From: Laccaria trichodermophora
Lineage: Eukaryota; Basidiomycota; Agaricomycetes; Agaricales; Hydnangiaceae
Direction of reading: 5' to 3'
DNA: 64,000 nt
Assembly: GCA_018417955.1 (NCBI GenBank)
Contig: JACTVC010000003.1
Coordinates: forward strand, 186,001 to 250,000
The notes below the pieces were generated by a model. The model made no database searches, was not told the origin of the DNA, and worked only from the letters and a program-made list of their open reading frames with translations. Positions 44,501 to 55,893 of this stretch are shown in pieces; positions within the stretch are counted from its first letter, which is position 1; each line of letters starts with the position of its first letter. A program made the position numbers and the translations under genes.

Positions 44501-45187
44501 CTCATGCCCAAAAAAAGTAATGGGCAACATTGAAATAGCTTGTTCTCACTCAAATCAGCACCAAATGACTCCAAATAAGTTGTAGACATAGATATTAGGT
44601 CCACTAGGTCTTGAATCTGAGGGTAGAAAATTACCAAATAAGGAAATATCATAGATATTGTCTCTACAGTAGATGTTGCAGAACACAAGCTTGCTAGGAG
44701 ATTTTTTGTAGCAAAATTTATGTACACCACTCAAAAGGGGTTGAAAAATAGAGTAGAATCCATCTTTGGTTCATGCAATTTGGTCAAGATTTGAGCTCAC
44801 AATTGCCTCTTGAAAGTGGGGCTCTGAAGGCAATTTTGGTGATTTCAGGCAATCTTCCCTGATTTTCACAGGTTTGAGGAGACAATTGTAAGCTCAAATC
44901 TTGACCAAATTGCATAAACCAAAGATGGATCCTACTCTATTTTTCAACCCCTTTTGAGTGGTGTACATAAATTTTGCTACAAAAAATCTCCTAGCAAGCT
45001 TGTGTTCTGCAACATCTACTGTAGAGACAATATCTATGATATTTCCTTATTTGGTAATTTTCTACCCACAGATTCAAGACCCAGTGGACCTAATTTCTAT
45101 GTCTACAACTTATTTGGAGTCATTTGGTGCTGATTTGAGTGAGAACAAGCTATTTCAATGTTGCCCGTTACTTTTTTTGGGCAGGAG
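44501..45187. mobile_element. Foldback MITE, 309-bp arms, TA flanks
   Basis: Arms 44,501-44,809 and 44,879-45,187 are near-perfect inverted copies, separated by 69 bp. They read 'ctcatgcccaaaaaaagta' from the left end. TA dinucleotides at 44,499-44,500 and 45,188-45,189 fit a Tc1/mariner-type insertion. The mirrored open frames within the arms are not genes. It is nested inside the 4.1-kb element. Confidence 0.88.
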
Positions 45188-45789
45188 TAACACTTCAATA
45201 TCATTGAATTCTGACTGATCGACATGTTCTGGAGTGTATTGGCACTGCAAACCTACAAGGTATGGCCTTCCAGACCTGTTTTGAGGTAAGGTAGAGGACA
45301 TCCACTTGCTTCTAATGTCACATGTCATTACATTTCCATGACATGCTTTTTCAAATTAGGAAATTTTGCTCATAAAAATGAAAGAAAAGAGTGTACAATA
45401 TTCTCAATGAAGTTTAAACGAAATATAATTCCATAGAATTGTTTAAATGTAAGTTAGGAATGCATGTAGAAGTTTACAAGCATTAATCATGAGTTATGGG
45501 TCCAAGCGATGGAAAATATACAAGTATGTACTATAATTAAAGTGAATTAGGTCGAGAAGCGAGAAGGTCAGTTTATTTTGGCCTTTTCCATGTCATCCAT
45601 GAGTGTTTGTGGAAGAATACGATGTCCACGATATTTTCGTGCTGCCCAGGCAGCTTGACTGCCATTTAACCCCCTTTCGTACGCATCCATAAAGTGCTCG
45701 GCCCTATTGGCAAACCTGAAAAATGTTAGACTGGCATCTAGAAATCAGAAATTACACTCACCGACGCATTGAAGCCAGTGGTACTGCAC

Positions 45790-47562
45790 TTAAGGCAGCC
45801 AAAGCATTTTTTCTAAGATATCTTCCCGAGATGACTCAGGATTTAAGTGGTAAAGCCACTTTGCATAGCCCCAACATTGCTCGATAAAATTCAGTTTGCA
45901 ATGGAATTTCAGCAAAAATATTACCTGGAATCCTCGAGATTCACAAGTTGTCTCAAGAATTGTTTTCACATGGGTGAAATCTGGCTGGTTGAATAAAATG
46001 CGCCGACAACAACAGTCAATTGCTGGTGGAGCACATTTGAATGACTTGCATTCAGTGAGCACCTTTGACATATCTCCAAGCCCTTGCTCTTCCAAAATGG
46101 TTGCCATACCCTTGAAAACGCCAGCACGGGGATGGCCCTCCGGAAAATAAAGGGATTGCAGGGTGCCATCAGCAAACTGTGCATCATGCATGTGAATCTT
46201 GATTTTGACTGGTGATCCTTCTGATGAATAAACTGATGCACCTTCTCCTTTTTTATACGGTTTTGCTGGTGCATCTTTGTGGTACCATGCTCTTCCAGCA
46301 TGATCATGTGCGTAAAATATGACTTCATCGTGAAACCACTCGATGACTTCACAGCCCAAGAGTGGGCCTTCCTCTGGTGCGTTTTCTTTTGACCAATGTC
46401 GCTTTTGCCCTCGTAGGGCCTTCATTTTTGGTAGGAATCTGTGCTCTTGATACCACACCACATCATCACGTTCATGGCCATCTGCATACTGGCCCTTTTT
46501 TGGCGATCTCCAGCGATACCCTAGCACATTCAGGTATTGATGCGCCGTCCTCTCCGATATCTTCTTTGTGATCCCATGCTTCAATCACACATCTGGCCAA
46601 GCCAAAAAAGCCACAAGTTTCCATGCTGAGATTTCTTTCCCAAGCTCCTGGAGATACAGGTTAATATCTGATGCAAGATCTTCATCAAGGAGCATGGATT
46701 GGTTCCAATCACCAAACGGATTGATCAGGAGGATGGCATGGTCTTCAATAAATTGCTTGCTCAATCTTCGAAGCTGATGTGCACAATAGGTACCCTTTCC
46801 CAGGGCAAATGCTGCCTGCATAGACGATGCAATCCATTTCCCATGAGTGGTTGAAGAGGGATGGGTGAATAAGTTAAGGAGGCTCTGCATCCCCAGCATT
46901 CTGATCTTAACAAACTCACTAATGTTCGCATTTTTGTAGCCTTTACCATTATCCCGTGGGGGCCTCAGCAATTTCTTCAAATCTTCTGCAGCTTCTGACG
47001 CTTGAGTAATCATGGGTGCCTGCCTCATGTGCCCCTTGCGTGGGAGAGCATTCTTGTTCTTCACAGCGTCAGAAGCTGTCTCGTTTGATGGGATGTCACC
47101 CATGTCTTCATATTCAGCCAGGTCGATTGCATCTCCATCAAAGTCTTTGTTATCATCCAAATTGGATTCTGGAACATCATCCAGGCTGCTTCTGGTGCTC
47201 AGTCCATCATCAAAATCCTTGATGGAAGCAGAGCCCATGGCACTTTCGGCACAGGGGTGCACCTCTTTGTAAAGGAGGGTTGCATTGTCTTCATCTTCGC
47301 AAGTCGGCTCTGTGACAACAAATTCATGGAAGCTGTAGTCAGGTGAAGCTTCTGTAAATTTGGGGATAGCACATCTGAATTTAGATTTGAAGGCACCCAA
47401 ACTCTGTTTGAGACCTGTCACCTTGGACGCGGACACGTCAAAAGATGACATTGACATGTTGGGAACCTGTGCACTTTCCACCGAAATCGACTTTAAAGGC
47501 TCGTGTGATGGTAACGAAGGCACAGGTGCCATCTTATCCTGTTTTTGTTGGTGGAGACGCAT
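45790..47562 (-). pseudogene. DDE-type transposase, nonsense codon plus internal deletion
   Basis: One reading frame from 47,562 broken by a TGA at 46,585-46,587 between 'FLAWPDV' and 'KHGITKKISERTAHQYL'. The N-terminal 325 residues include an acidic Ser-rich region. The C-terminal 264 residues carry the catalytic domain of a transposase family common in basidiomycetes, which I place near IS630/Tc1 DDE enzymes. Landmarks: 'WYQEHRFLPKM', first Asp in 'WFHDEVIFYAHD', and Glu in 'LKFHCKLNFIEQCWG'. The segment that should hold the second catalytic Asp (usually FDNSxNH) is missing between 'KPYKKGEGASVYSS' and 'IKIHMHDAQFADG'. It is catalytically dead on two counts. Confidence 0.8.
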
Positions 47563-48334
47563 GCATTTATATTTTAGGAACTCACAGGTGTATTCTCTTT
47601 GTCTGTTTTCACGTGTTTTGTTGATTCTCTCTCATCCCTAGAATGACCTTGAAGATTCTTGAGCCTTGACTGGACATAGGTACTTTGTCTGCTTTATTTT
47701 CCCATTTCAGACGCATCGGTTTCCGGCCTAGGTGGGATTTATGCACGATGCGACACATATAATTGATGTATTCAACAGTATTTTGGGTTGGAAACTGAAA
47801 ATATCTCTTTTCCTCCCATTCTTTCTCCTTACGTCTCAATAATACTACATTTAGGATAACTCTATGGAATTACATTTGGCAAAAAGTGTCTCTGTTGCCA
47901 CTGGTGAAGAATTTTGTAAAAAACTACCTTTCTTGGAACAGTCACACTTGGCACGTGACGTTAGAAGCAAGTGGATGTCCTCTACCTTACTTTTGTAGAG
48001 GGTTCCATTTTTTTTTTTCTGGGCCTGTGGCTGACCTACCTACCCAACCCCCAGTCGGACTTTGGAATCCTAAGACCCCCTTGGTCGGGAACCAGGCTTG
48101 TGCCGCTACTTGATTTTAACTAGATTCATAAGCTCCATGAGTAAGTGATGAGCAACCTGCCTACTAAAAGCATTTCAAGCCATTATCAGAAATTTGGAAG
48201 GAGTGAGCAAGGAAGTGGGCCTCAAGCTAGTAGCATTGTAGCAGATCGCATGTGCGAGTTTGATCACATGGCTGGCGATAGCGCACTATCAAGTTATTTT
48301 TGTTGATATGTATTTAAATAATATTATTTGTCTG

Positions 48335-49931
48335 ATGACAATGATGGTCTTACGCACCGTCTCTGTGCTCAGGACCTCCTTAACTAGCCATAACATACCC
48401 AGATGCCTTGTTTGTAAGTTCTCAACACCTTCAGAAGGGGTAGGCACTTCAAAGCCTTTCTGTTAAACATACGAAACTGATGAAATCATCATTGAACAGC
48501 TGAGGAAAACTGGGCTCTATGACTTTCATATCGAGAATGGGGCTAAGATGGTTCCATTTGCTGGCTACTCTATGCCGTTAGCATATGGGAATGTCAGCCA
48601 AGGTAAGATTCAAGACGAATCTCATCCTTTCCCAAACTTAATGTTTTTTCAGTTGCCAGTCATAACCACGTCCAGAGCAGTGCGGGACTCTTTGATGTTG
48701 GGCATATGGTCCAATCCAAGTACGTATATCTTTGCTATCCCCTATCCCTATGCATACTAACTCCCAAAAGTTTCCGGGGACAAACAGCAACAGGATTCCT
48801 GGAATGGCTAACCCCATCCTTGCTCACTGCTTTAAACCCCTATACCTCAACCCTCTCTGTGCTGCTTAATGAAAATGGTGGGATAATGGACGACACTATC
48901 ATCACAAAACATGCTGCAGATGCTTTTTATGTTGTGATGAATGCTGGGAGGTGTGACGTAGACCTACCTTGGTTTACGAAGAAGTTGGAGGAGTGGAACG
49001 CCAGTGAGAAAGTGAAAGAGGGCAAGGTGGAGATGGAGGTACTGGAGAATTGGGGTTTATTGGCTTTGCAGAGTGGGGTTGTGTCCTGAGCTTTATGCAT
49101 CATGTTTGACACAGGAGATTTTAGGTCCAGCAGCTGCTATGTACCTGCAAGCCTTGATGTCCTTCAACCTCTGACTCCTCACTTTCAGAAAGTCGGTGTT
49201 CATCCCCATTGAGGGCTTTAACCTTCATGTTGCTTGTGGTGGGTACACAGGAGAGGATGGATTTGAGGTATGTTTCCCCCTGCCTCACCCGCTCCTGTAA
49301 CTGACCTCGACCCAGATCTAAATCCCACCATCTCAAACGGTTGAAGTTGCAAAACTTCTCTCAAAAACACTGGTACAGTTGACCGGACTTGGAGCACGCG
49401 ATAGTCTTCGTCTTGAGGCTGGGATGTGTCTCTATGGCCACAACCTCAATGAGACTACTTCCCCCATCGAAGCTGGATTAAGCTGGGTCATTGGTAAGCC
49501 TACATACAACACCATTCACCCTCTGATGAACCTCCTTCTTTACAGGCAAGGACAGAAAAGAGATAGGTGACTTCATCGGCACAGAAGGTGTAAGGCAACA
49601 CCTAAAAGATGGGCCCCCACAAAGATGTGTTGGCTTGGTTGTAGAGGGTGCCCCCGCTCATGGTAAAATTCTTCATTGATGGTTACTCTTTCACTTTTGA
49701 CAATCATACGTATCAGAGGGTGCCAAAATCTTCACTCCTTCCAGTGAGGAACTCGGCATTGTTACTTCCGGTATACCATCCCCCTCGCTGCAGAAGAACA
49801 TCGCTATGGGATATGTCAAGTCCAGCTCTCACAAGAAGGGCACAGAAGTTGAGGTTGAAGTTTGGAATAAGAGAAGAAAGGCTGTCGTCACCCCAATGCC
49901 ATTTATCAAGCCCAATTATTGGAGGGGTTGA
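48335..49931 (+). pseudogene. gcvT: Aminomethyltransferase (glycine cleavage T-protein) with two nonsense codons
   Basis: Mitochondrial T-protein transfers the methylene group from H-protein-bound aminomethyl to tetrahydrofolate. Eight exons (48335-48439, 48500-48602, 48653-48719, 48771-49072, 49125-49267, 49316-49493, 49546-49662, 49717-49931) join to 410 codons, the normal length. A basic presequence ('VLRTVSVLRTSL...FSTPSEG') is followed by '[20 protein letters not shown]', '[12 protein letters not shown]', 'ENGGIMDDTIITKH', 'GGYTGEDGFE', '[14 protein letters not shown]' and the end '...PFIKPNYWRG'. Two in-frame stops, TGA at 49,172-49,174 (at a position where CGA, Arg, would fit) and TAA at 49,319-49,321, cannot be spliced out. 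All splice sites and frame are otherwise intact, so inactivation looks recent. Confidence 0.88.
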
Positions 49932-50296
49932 TCTACGTACAAACACACTAATTGATTTATCTGAACTCACAATGCCTGGTTTGAGGACTGGTGTGTATAG
50001 GATTGATACCCAATGCAAAATAACTATCTGCAAGATTGGACACTTGTGCAACACTCATGTGAGCAATCGATCCAGTCATGATATAGTAAGTCCTCTGCTC
50101 CTCCGCCTGGCCCAGTCCAAGCCTCGCTACCGCCCATCGCCCTGCTGCAGCTGCCCACTGATGATGCATCCCCCGCTCTTCCTCTTACACGCACACCCAT
50201 CTTTTCCTTAACAGGCCGGTTGGCTCCATACACATTCAGGATGTAGAGACATGGTGGAGAGTCAGCGTTAAACGTTAAGTTCTTACCTGTATCTAT

Positions 50297-51334
50297 GGCA
50301 GTTGTTCTGCACATTTAATCCCTGCACGCAACTTTCCGAGCGCGCATGAAACTTTGGATGCTAAATTTGGTTGTTTGGTCTAGCATTTCTCATGCAACGT
50401 CACCCAAGCAATCCTCAACATCATCCCGAAGTCTCTCGTCGTCATTGAACATGGCGAGCTCACATAGTGTACATCCATTTATTGCCTAAATCTTCTTTTC
50501 TCTGTTTCCACTTCAAAATATCATGGAGAGTATAATTGCAGAATCTATTGTATCAAATAATTTGCATTGAAACTAAGATGCGAGCTCATTGTGCTTGACA
50601 GCGAGCGGCATATGTCCATCAATGTGTGGAAGCGTAGAAGGTTTGATGTTGCAACATGAGAAGCGATCAGGTGGAGTCTCAATATCCTTCTAAGGTAAAT
50701 TCCATCATCAGGATCGGAATTATCCGAAAATGATCAGCTTGATCATTACCAACTGCCAAATCCGTATCCCTTGCAAATCCCTCAAGCCACTGTTACTCTC
50801 AAATATTTTGTTATTTATACTGTAATTTAGTGTGTCATGTATGTCATTTGATAGAAAGGTAGTATCATAGTATAGCGATGAAAATATGGGGGGCACTTTA
50901 CATGGAGAATGGTGCATAGAGAGTGGAGGAGACATACTACTCATCAGTTACATCACCAGTCTTGCCAATAACCTTCATTACTATGTATAACAACTAATTC
51001 ACATGATACAGTATACCCTTTGGTCCAACCAGATGGCCTGGGGATGACTATAAGAATTAATATGAAGGAGATGAATAGAAATCACTGAAAAGTGTGAAAT
51101 TGGCATACTGTGACCTGGTCATTTTAGATAAAAATTATATGAAATGGTAGAAGGTAGGGCTGTGGTAGCTAGAGGGTGGTTTAAAAGGAATTACATGTAA
51201 GAGTTGATGCCTTTACATAGTCAAAAGTTGCGCCGTGCGGTCAAATTTAGCATCCAAAAGTTGCGCGCTGGGCGAAAGTTGCATGCACGCTCGGAAAGTT
51301 GTGTGCAGGGATTAAATGTGCAGAACAACTGCCA
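50297..51334. mobile_element. 1.04-kb TA-flanked element with long inverted termini
   Basis: About 60 bp at the left end (TGGCAGTTGTTCTGCAC, then 'atttaatccctgca', 'cgcaactttccgagcg', 'ggatgctaaattt') is repeated in inverse at the right end with a few changes. TA lies on each side (50,295-50,296 and 51,335-51,336), as for Tc1/mariner-type elements. No transposase frame. It lies just beyond the 3' flank of metallothionein relic 6. 49,932-50,294 is 3' flank of gcvT with nothing recognised. Confidence 0.7.
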
Positions 51335-51532
51335 TACATATCAGATTCCCCATCCGACTTTCAATGAACTTTTAAATAGAAACAATATCAATTCACTTGA
51401 GCACAATATGGGGTTTTCATATAAATTGTATAAGTTCTTCGCCACTACTCCCAAGTACTTATGCGACACACTAAGTTCAGAACAACAAGAAATTGAAGTG
51501 CCTCAATACAGTGATTACTTTCTAGACTTGTG

Positions 51533-51750
51533 GCATTGCTCACAGCCGCAGTTGTTGCAGGAACAACTACACGTGAATCAACGTGTCAGAACCAGTCAAT
51601 GCAGAAAATTTACGGTTGTAAACTTATGTGCTGGTGCACTTGCACTTGGTGTGGTCACAAGCATTGGCCACATTGGCAAGAGCGAAGGTGTTCTACAGGA
51701 CCTCATTAGAAGGTAAAGAACCAGCGAGCAAGAGGACATACAGAGATCAT
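51533..51750 (-). pseudogene. Metallothionein 6, dead copy
   Basis: Exon 1 (51742-51750, Met-Ile-Ser) and its GTATGT donor are intact and exon 2 starts at 51,692 with 'NTFALANVANACDHTKCKC'. The second donor has lost its GT (now CATAAGT), so translation runs into TAA at 51,624-51,626. Exon 3 remains recognisable as 'CSCNNCGCEQCHK' but lacks its normal end. The conserved promoter block is absent upstream. The 19-residue N-terminal peptide alone would hold only a few cysteines. Confidence 0.8.
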
Positions 51751-52261
51751 GATTATAGATGAGTAACTACCCCACTGAATGATACAGCTGTTCTTCATGT
51801 ATCATGCAATAGAAACACATTCAAATCTTCTGAAACTTGGAGGATGCATAAGGTTTGAACTGTTACAGTTTCATGTGAAATTTTTATAATATGAAATCGT
51901 TTTATTGAATTTAAATTCAGTTTATAAGCATTTGCTGAATTATTCAATAGTGAATGATTGCACTTTTGAGGTATTTTCTGAAATGTTTGGCTGCTTTGGG
52001 GTATTACAATACAGTGGTAAAATTTGTGAGACTACTAGAGGTTGTAACAAGTGGAGAACTAAAAAATGGTGAAATTGCAAAAAGGCAGACAGGTGTGAGA
52101 ACTATTTACCTGATTTGATAGCAGCTGCTGTCAATTTCCATTTAGAGATTTTTTTGATAGCAGCTGCCGCTTTCGGATTTTTTGATAGCAGCTGCTATCA
52201 ATTTCCAAATAGGGAATTTTGATAGCAGCTGCTATGGGCCACAGGTGTGAGAACTCCACCA
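51751..52261. repeat. Element end with GCAGCTGC palindromes
   Basis: Between about 52,110 and 52,230 four units of 'gatagcagctgctatcaat' type alternate with 'tttccatttagag'-like spacers. The end 'acaggtgtgagaactccacc' at 52,258 resembles the family 'A' terminus (CATGGGAACTCCACC). Alignment to the left segmental copy (11,540) breaks exactly after 'aatccgtg' (52,259-52,266), so an insertion ends here. Its other end was not located. Confidence 0.55.
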
Positions 52262-52369
52262 ATCCGTGGGCCCCTTGATTTTGATTTTGAAGACAGTTTG
52301 TGGAAACAAGGTTTACAATTCAAATTTGGTGTTCCTATCAGAACTGTACATGCTTTCCTGCTGCAGTGA

Positions 52370-52884
52370 TAGTGATGCCAATGGCCCGCCCGGCTTGGCT
52401 CTGGCCCGGCTCAGGCACTTGGGCCAATGGAAATGGCTCTGGGCTGCCCTGAGTGGCTCTGGGCTGGCTGTTGTTTTTATGCTTTACTTACACCTTTTAA
52501 CTATCAAATAGGCAGTGTAGACCATCCTTACAAAAGAAATAAGTCATACTATTGAGTTTTGCACAAATTGGTATCTTTGATGAGATCATTGGGCCATGTT
52601 TATCTCCTTGTACCTACATAACAAAATTGCTTGCAAGATGGCTCTGGCAAGAAAGGTACAAAATTATACATTCAAAATAGCACTGCGGCCTTTTACACAG
52701 TGTTTAGTATTATATTTAGGAGGTTTAGAGTTATCTGGTGGCTCTGATATTTGAGCAACTTAAGACATGGCTTGGGCTGGCTCAGGCTGGCTTTGGGCTG
52801 GGAGCCGTTTAACGGCTTGGCTGGCCCAAAACAGTGGCTCACCCTGGCGGCCTGCAGCCCCAAGCTGGGCCATTGGCATCACTA
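52370..52884. mobile_element. 515-bp hAT-type MITE, GC-rich
   Basis: Termini TAGTGATGCCAATGGCCC at both ends (inverted) fit the hAT YARNG start. Flanks tgcagtga (52,362-52,369) and cgcagtga (52,885-52,892) are a 7-of-8 target duplication. The left segmental copy has the single empty site (TCACTGCG at 9,862-9,869 on the plus strand). The interior has many 'ggctctgggct/ggcttggctggc' runs and no ORF of note. Confidence 0.88.
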
Positions 52885-53234
52885 CGCAGTGATTTTTCTG
52901 ACCAAACTTATTGCTCATCTTTAGCTGACTAGCAACAGATTTTCTCTTTAATCATTGAAACACCCTCCTTTGCGCAATGCATGTTGAAAAGGTATTCACT
53001 CGATGGAAAAGCCAGCTATATTTCTATAAGCATGGACCACATCTCAATTGATGTTGGAAGTTACCAACCTGTGAATGCGAGTTCATCACGTCACCCTTAA
53101 CCTGTCCTCTTTTAATCTCAAGCAAGTCTCAGCACTCTTCAGTGACTGTATAATGAACATTTGCTGGGTGGCAAATCACTTCATTGACACCTTTATCGCT
53201 ATTTCTGAACTAATGCAGCAGGGCAGAACATCAG

Positions 53235-54041
53235 TTAAATGCCCTCCAACATAAGCGCCCAGTGGCTTTTCACAAGCGTCTTGAAAGCAAGGAAACATTT
53301 CAAAGCAAGCTTTCTGTACTCTGTATCCTCCATCCCAGAGCTGGCAGGCCGAGAGTGGGTCAAAGTGGTGGCACACCACAAGACCTGAGTTTGAATGACG
53401 GGATACTGGCCAGTGATTACAGCATTGCTCAACGCCAGGGTGACAGGGACAAGAAAGAAGGTAGGGTGAGTGCCAGTCATGGTAATGGCAGAAATGGTCA
53501 TGGCATCCAGGGGGTCAAGTCCATGTTCCTTGAGCTTCCTGTTGTTGAATTGGAAGGCGGCTATAGCATCTGCTATGACCTGGGCTTCCACATCAGTCCT
53601 GTTGCTGAGGGTCTTATCCTCAGCAAGCATAAGAAGAATGAAAGTTGAGTGATGGATAAGGCACACATACATCTGAGTGACACGATTGGCTTCACCACAG
53701 ATGGTGAGAGGGATGATGTAACACATAGATACAGTAGTGTCACGTTCGTTGAAGCCTAGAAGCTTCAGTGTCTCGGCAGCGAAGTCATTGATGAAAGTCT
53801 CTTGGGTGGCTCTGGCAGTGAGATTGAGGTAGCCAAGGTATTCAGTAGCGATATCAGAAATGGCGGAATCTGTGGCACCAGCAGGAGAGTTGAGAATGGC
53901 AGGATCTATGAAGTCGAGCGGTGGGTCTGGTGTAGGGAAGAACTTGCTTGGCGGGATAGATGCGATGGTGATGTTGTACACGATGAGCTCATCATCGTTC
54001 CAGTCACTACCTGATTTAGCAGATCGAATAACATTGGCCAT
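53235..54041 (-). CDS. Nuclease-like (PD-(D/E)XK-type?) protein, 268 aa
   Basis: Single-exon, full-length copy of the family also found split at 7,881-9,516. It starts 'MANVIRSAKSGSDWNDDELI' and ends '...SHWALMLEGI'. Compared with the left copy the proposed first catalytic Asp is replaced by Tyr (position 125, 'QMYVCLIH' for 'QMDVCLIH'), while E-D-K (141-143) is kept. If the nuclease reading is right, this copy would be inactive despite its intact frame. No signal peptide or membrane segment. It is divergent from the gene X copy at 54,379, as in the left block. Function unknown. Confidence 0.65.
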   Translation of the reverse strand: MANVIRSAKSGSDWNDDELIVYNITIASIPPSKFFPTPDPPLDFIDPAILNSPAGATDSAISDIATEYLGYLNLTARATQETFINDFAAETLKLLGFNERDTTVSMCYIIPLTICGEANRVTQMYVCLIHHSTFILLMLAEDKTLSNRTDVEAQVIADAIAAFQFNNRKLKEHGLDPLDAMTISAITMTGTHPTFFLVPVTLALSNAVITGQYPVIQTQVLWCATTLTHSRPASSGMEDTEYRKLALKCFLAFKTLVKSHWALMLEGI

Positions 54042-54378
54042 AACAATGTTGATATCTGAATAGTATCGTCAGAATACGTCATCGAATATGCCAAGGTCCT
54101 TACATGGGATGGTCAAGGCTATTCATCACTCTCATAGGTGTGTGCCTCTTTCTTTGTCGGCTGTCTGAATATGTGGCTACACAACTATCAGCATGTTATC
54201 TCATATCTTGAATCAAAGCGACCAACCGGTACTTGAAGGCTCTAATGGGGCAAGGCTAGGAAAAAGCAAGGAACAAGAGCTCTGAATAATGTTTGGTTGA
54301 AGTTGGGTTAGGGTCCAGAGGCCTGATCAAGAAACACTAGTGACGTCTGAATCATGCAACCCTCCATTCTCATCCCCC

Positions 54379-55320
54379 ATGTCGATGTCCACCTCCAGAA
54401 AAATCGACGCATACATCCATGTTCGCCCAGCCCTCAAGCATGTCTGGCCTCTACTCTCGCCTACTACTTCCAAGCAAACAGAGTTGAGAAATATGAAAGA
54501 TATGTTCTTGAAGGCGCATCCTCATATGGTTTGTTCAATGCGGCCCCTCCTTGCGCATGCTCTCGACTCCAGGCAAGGTTCTTACAAATTTATTTTGATA
54601 TGCATGTACTACTCAAGATTGAACACATGAAACTTCTCCAGGACTCAATCAAAGAAGAATCAGCCTTTGACTTCCATAGAATGATGTGGAATTGGTATAT
54701 AAACATGGCACCTTGGGATAGGCCCACAAAATGTGAACCATGGTTGCCTGATTTTCTTTGGGATAAGTTTTTTGGCGAGGTTCACCCCATTTCTATTATA
54801 TATAACTCTTGGTCAAACTAACATTTTGGGTGTAGGATGAGACTGTCTCAATGGGGTTCTACTTCCCCAGCACTCTGCATTGAACTCAGCTCAAATCTCT
54901 CATTTTCAAGAAGCGAAGTGCGCCAGATACCACCTTGATCCAGCCCATGGTAAGGCCTATTTTTCCTCCTTTCTTGCTTTGTTATATGTACTTCCCCACC
55001 CACTTGACCTAATTCGCCACGATCAACTAGCCTATGAAGAGGATTAAACCAACCCCAAAACTCATCACCATCCCTTCAGATCCTATGAGGCATAGTGCTG
55101 AGAATGGTACATCCTACATACCATGCACTCTGTTGATCAAGTTAATCTACATCCATATCGTTCAGTGTCAGGGCTGAGTTTGGCATCGAAGGCTACCCCT
55201 GTTCAAAGCTCCAAATCATCCACAGCCCCAAACACATCCACATTGTCCCAAAAACCCAAGCCAAGGGGGAAACTACTCGTTTTTGAAGCCCCGAGTCGTA
55301 AGGTGGATGATCTTAAGTAG
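54379..55320 (+). pseudogene. Gene X, right copy (nonsense and deletion)
   Basis: Paralog of 6,565-7,547. The first exon ('MSMSTSRKIDAYIHVRPAL'), the 44-nt intron and exon 2 ('HMKLLQDSIKEESAFDF') survive. In exon 3 the codons after 'GFYFPSTLH' read TGA and about 18 nt are missing relative to the left copy. The last exon is recognisable ('VQSSKSSTAPNTST', 'PRGKLLVFEAPSRKVDDLK') but ends seven residues early. Non-functional as a full-length protein. Just upstream, 54,110-54,250 is the matching coronin 5' relic. Confidence 0.8.
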
Positions 55321-55893
55321 GCCATGTATGTGCCGGAGCTGTAGGTAATTAAGTGGGCTCCTGATTTGAAAATATTCACACTAACATTTAGGAGTCAGTG
55401 GTTGAAGACTGGTACTGAAGGCTCGTAAAGTAAAAGGAAAAAAATGCAAGGTAAACTTGAAAGAAGGCAAGGAGTCGTTACGTTCATAATGTTCCAAATG
55501 AGGTTGTCTTATAAGAATTGAAATTGACTTGCTACCGAATCTATCCAATGATGCGTAGTAAGTATATAATCTGATTTTCACGAGGATGTATCAAAAGACA
55601 AGGCAACGAATGACTCACATTTACAGCTCCGCACAGCACCCCCACATCAGCACAAAAAAAAAGAATAAAATCAAAAGACCAATCCCAGACAAAGGGCTTG
55701 AACCGTCTGCAACCACACCTCACCCTGAGCTGCCGCATGCTGCGCCGTTACTGTGACCAGTCTCAGAATACACAACAATAATGACTGCATTTGAAATATT
55801 TTCCAAAATTCAAACAACTTTGTAAAATTTCCCTGTCAAAACAACCCCAGTGCTGTGGTGCATCCCAGTGTCCACAATGCGGTGGTAAAACTC
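55321..55893. other. Intergenic, matching 6,020-6,560
   Basis: No gene. About 55,680-55,740 retains the paralogous 'agacggttcaagcccttt' segment seen at 6,200-6,225, with a T-run beyond it on the minus strand. Confidence 0.5.

Larger units (their letters stand above)
43950..48083 (-). mobile_element. 4.1-kb element with transposase relic and nested MITE
   Basis: Termini CAAGGGGGTCCTAGGGTT (left) and CAAGGGGGTCTTAGGATT (right, inverted) match the 806-bp element at 8,448. Flanks gtcaggaa (43,942-43,949) and gtcgggaa (48,084-48,091) are a 7-of-8 target duplication. It holds a damaged DDE transposase-like gene (45,790-47,562, minus) and a nested TA-flanked foldback element (44,501-45,187). It is the longer, once possibly autonomous relative of the 806-bp element. 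Whether its ORF is the family's own transposase is not proven. Confidence 0.8.

Noticed and set aside
44494..45218. Two identical 78-86-codon proteins in inverted orientation
   Set aside because: They are mirror ORFs in the arms of a foldback MITE with no protein features.
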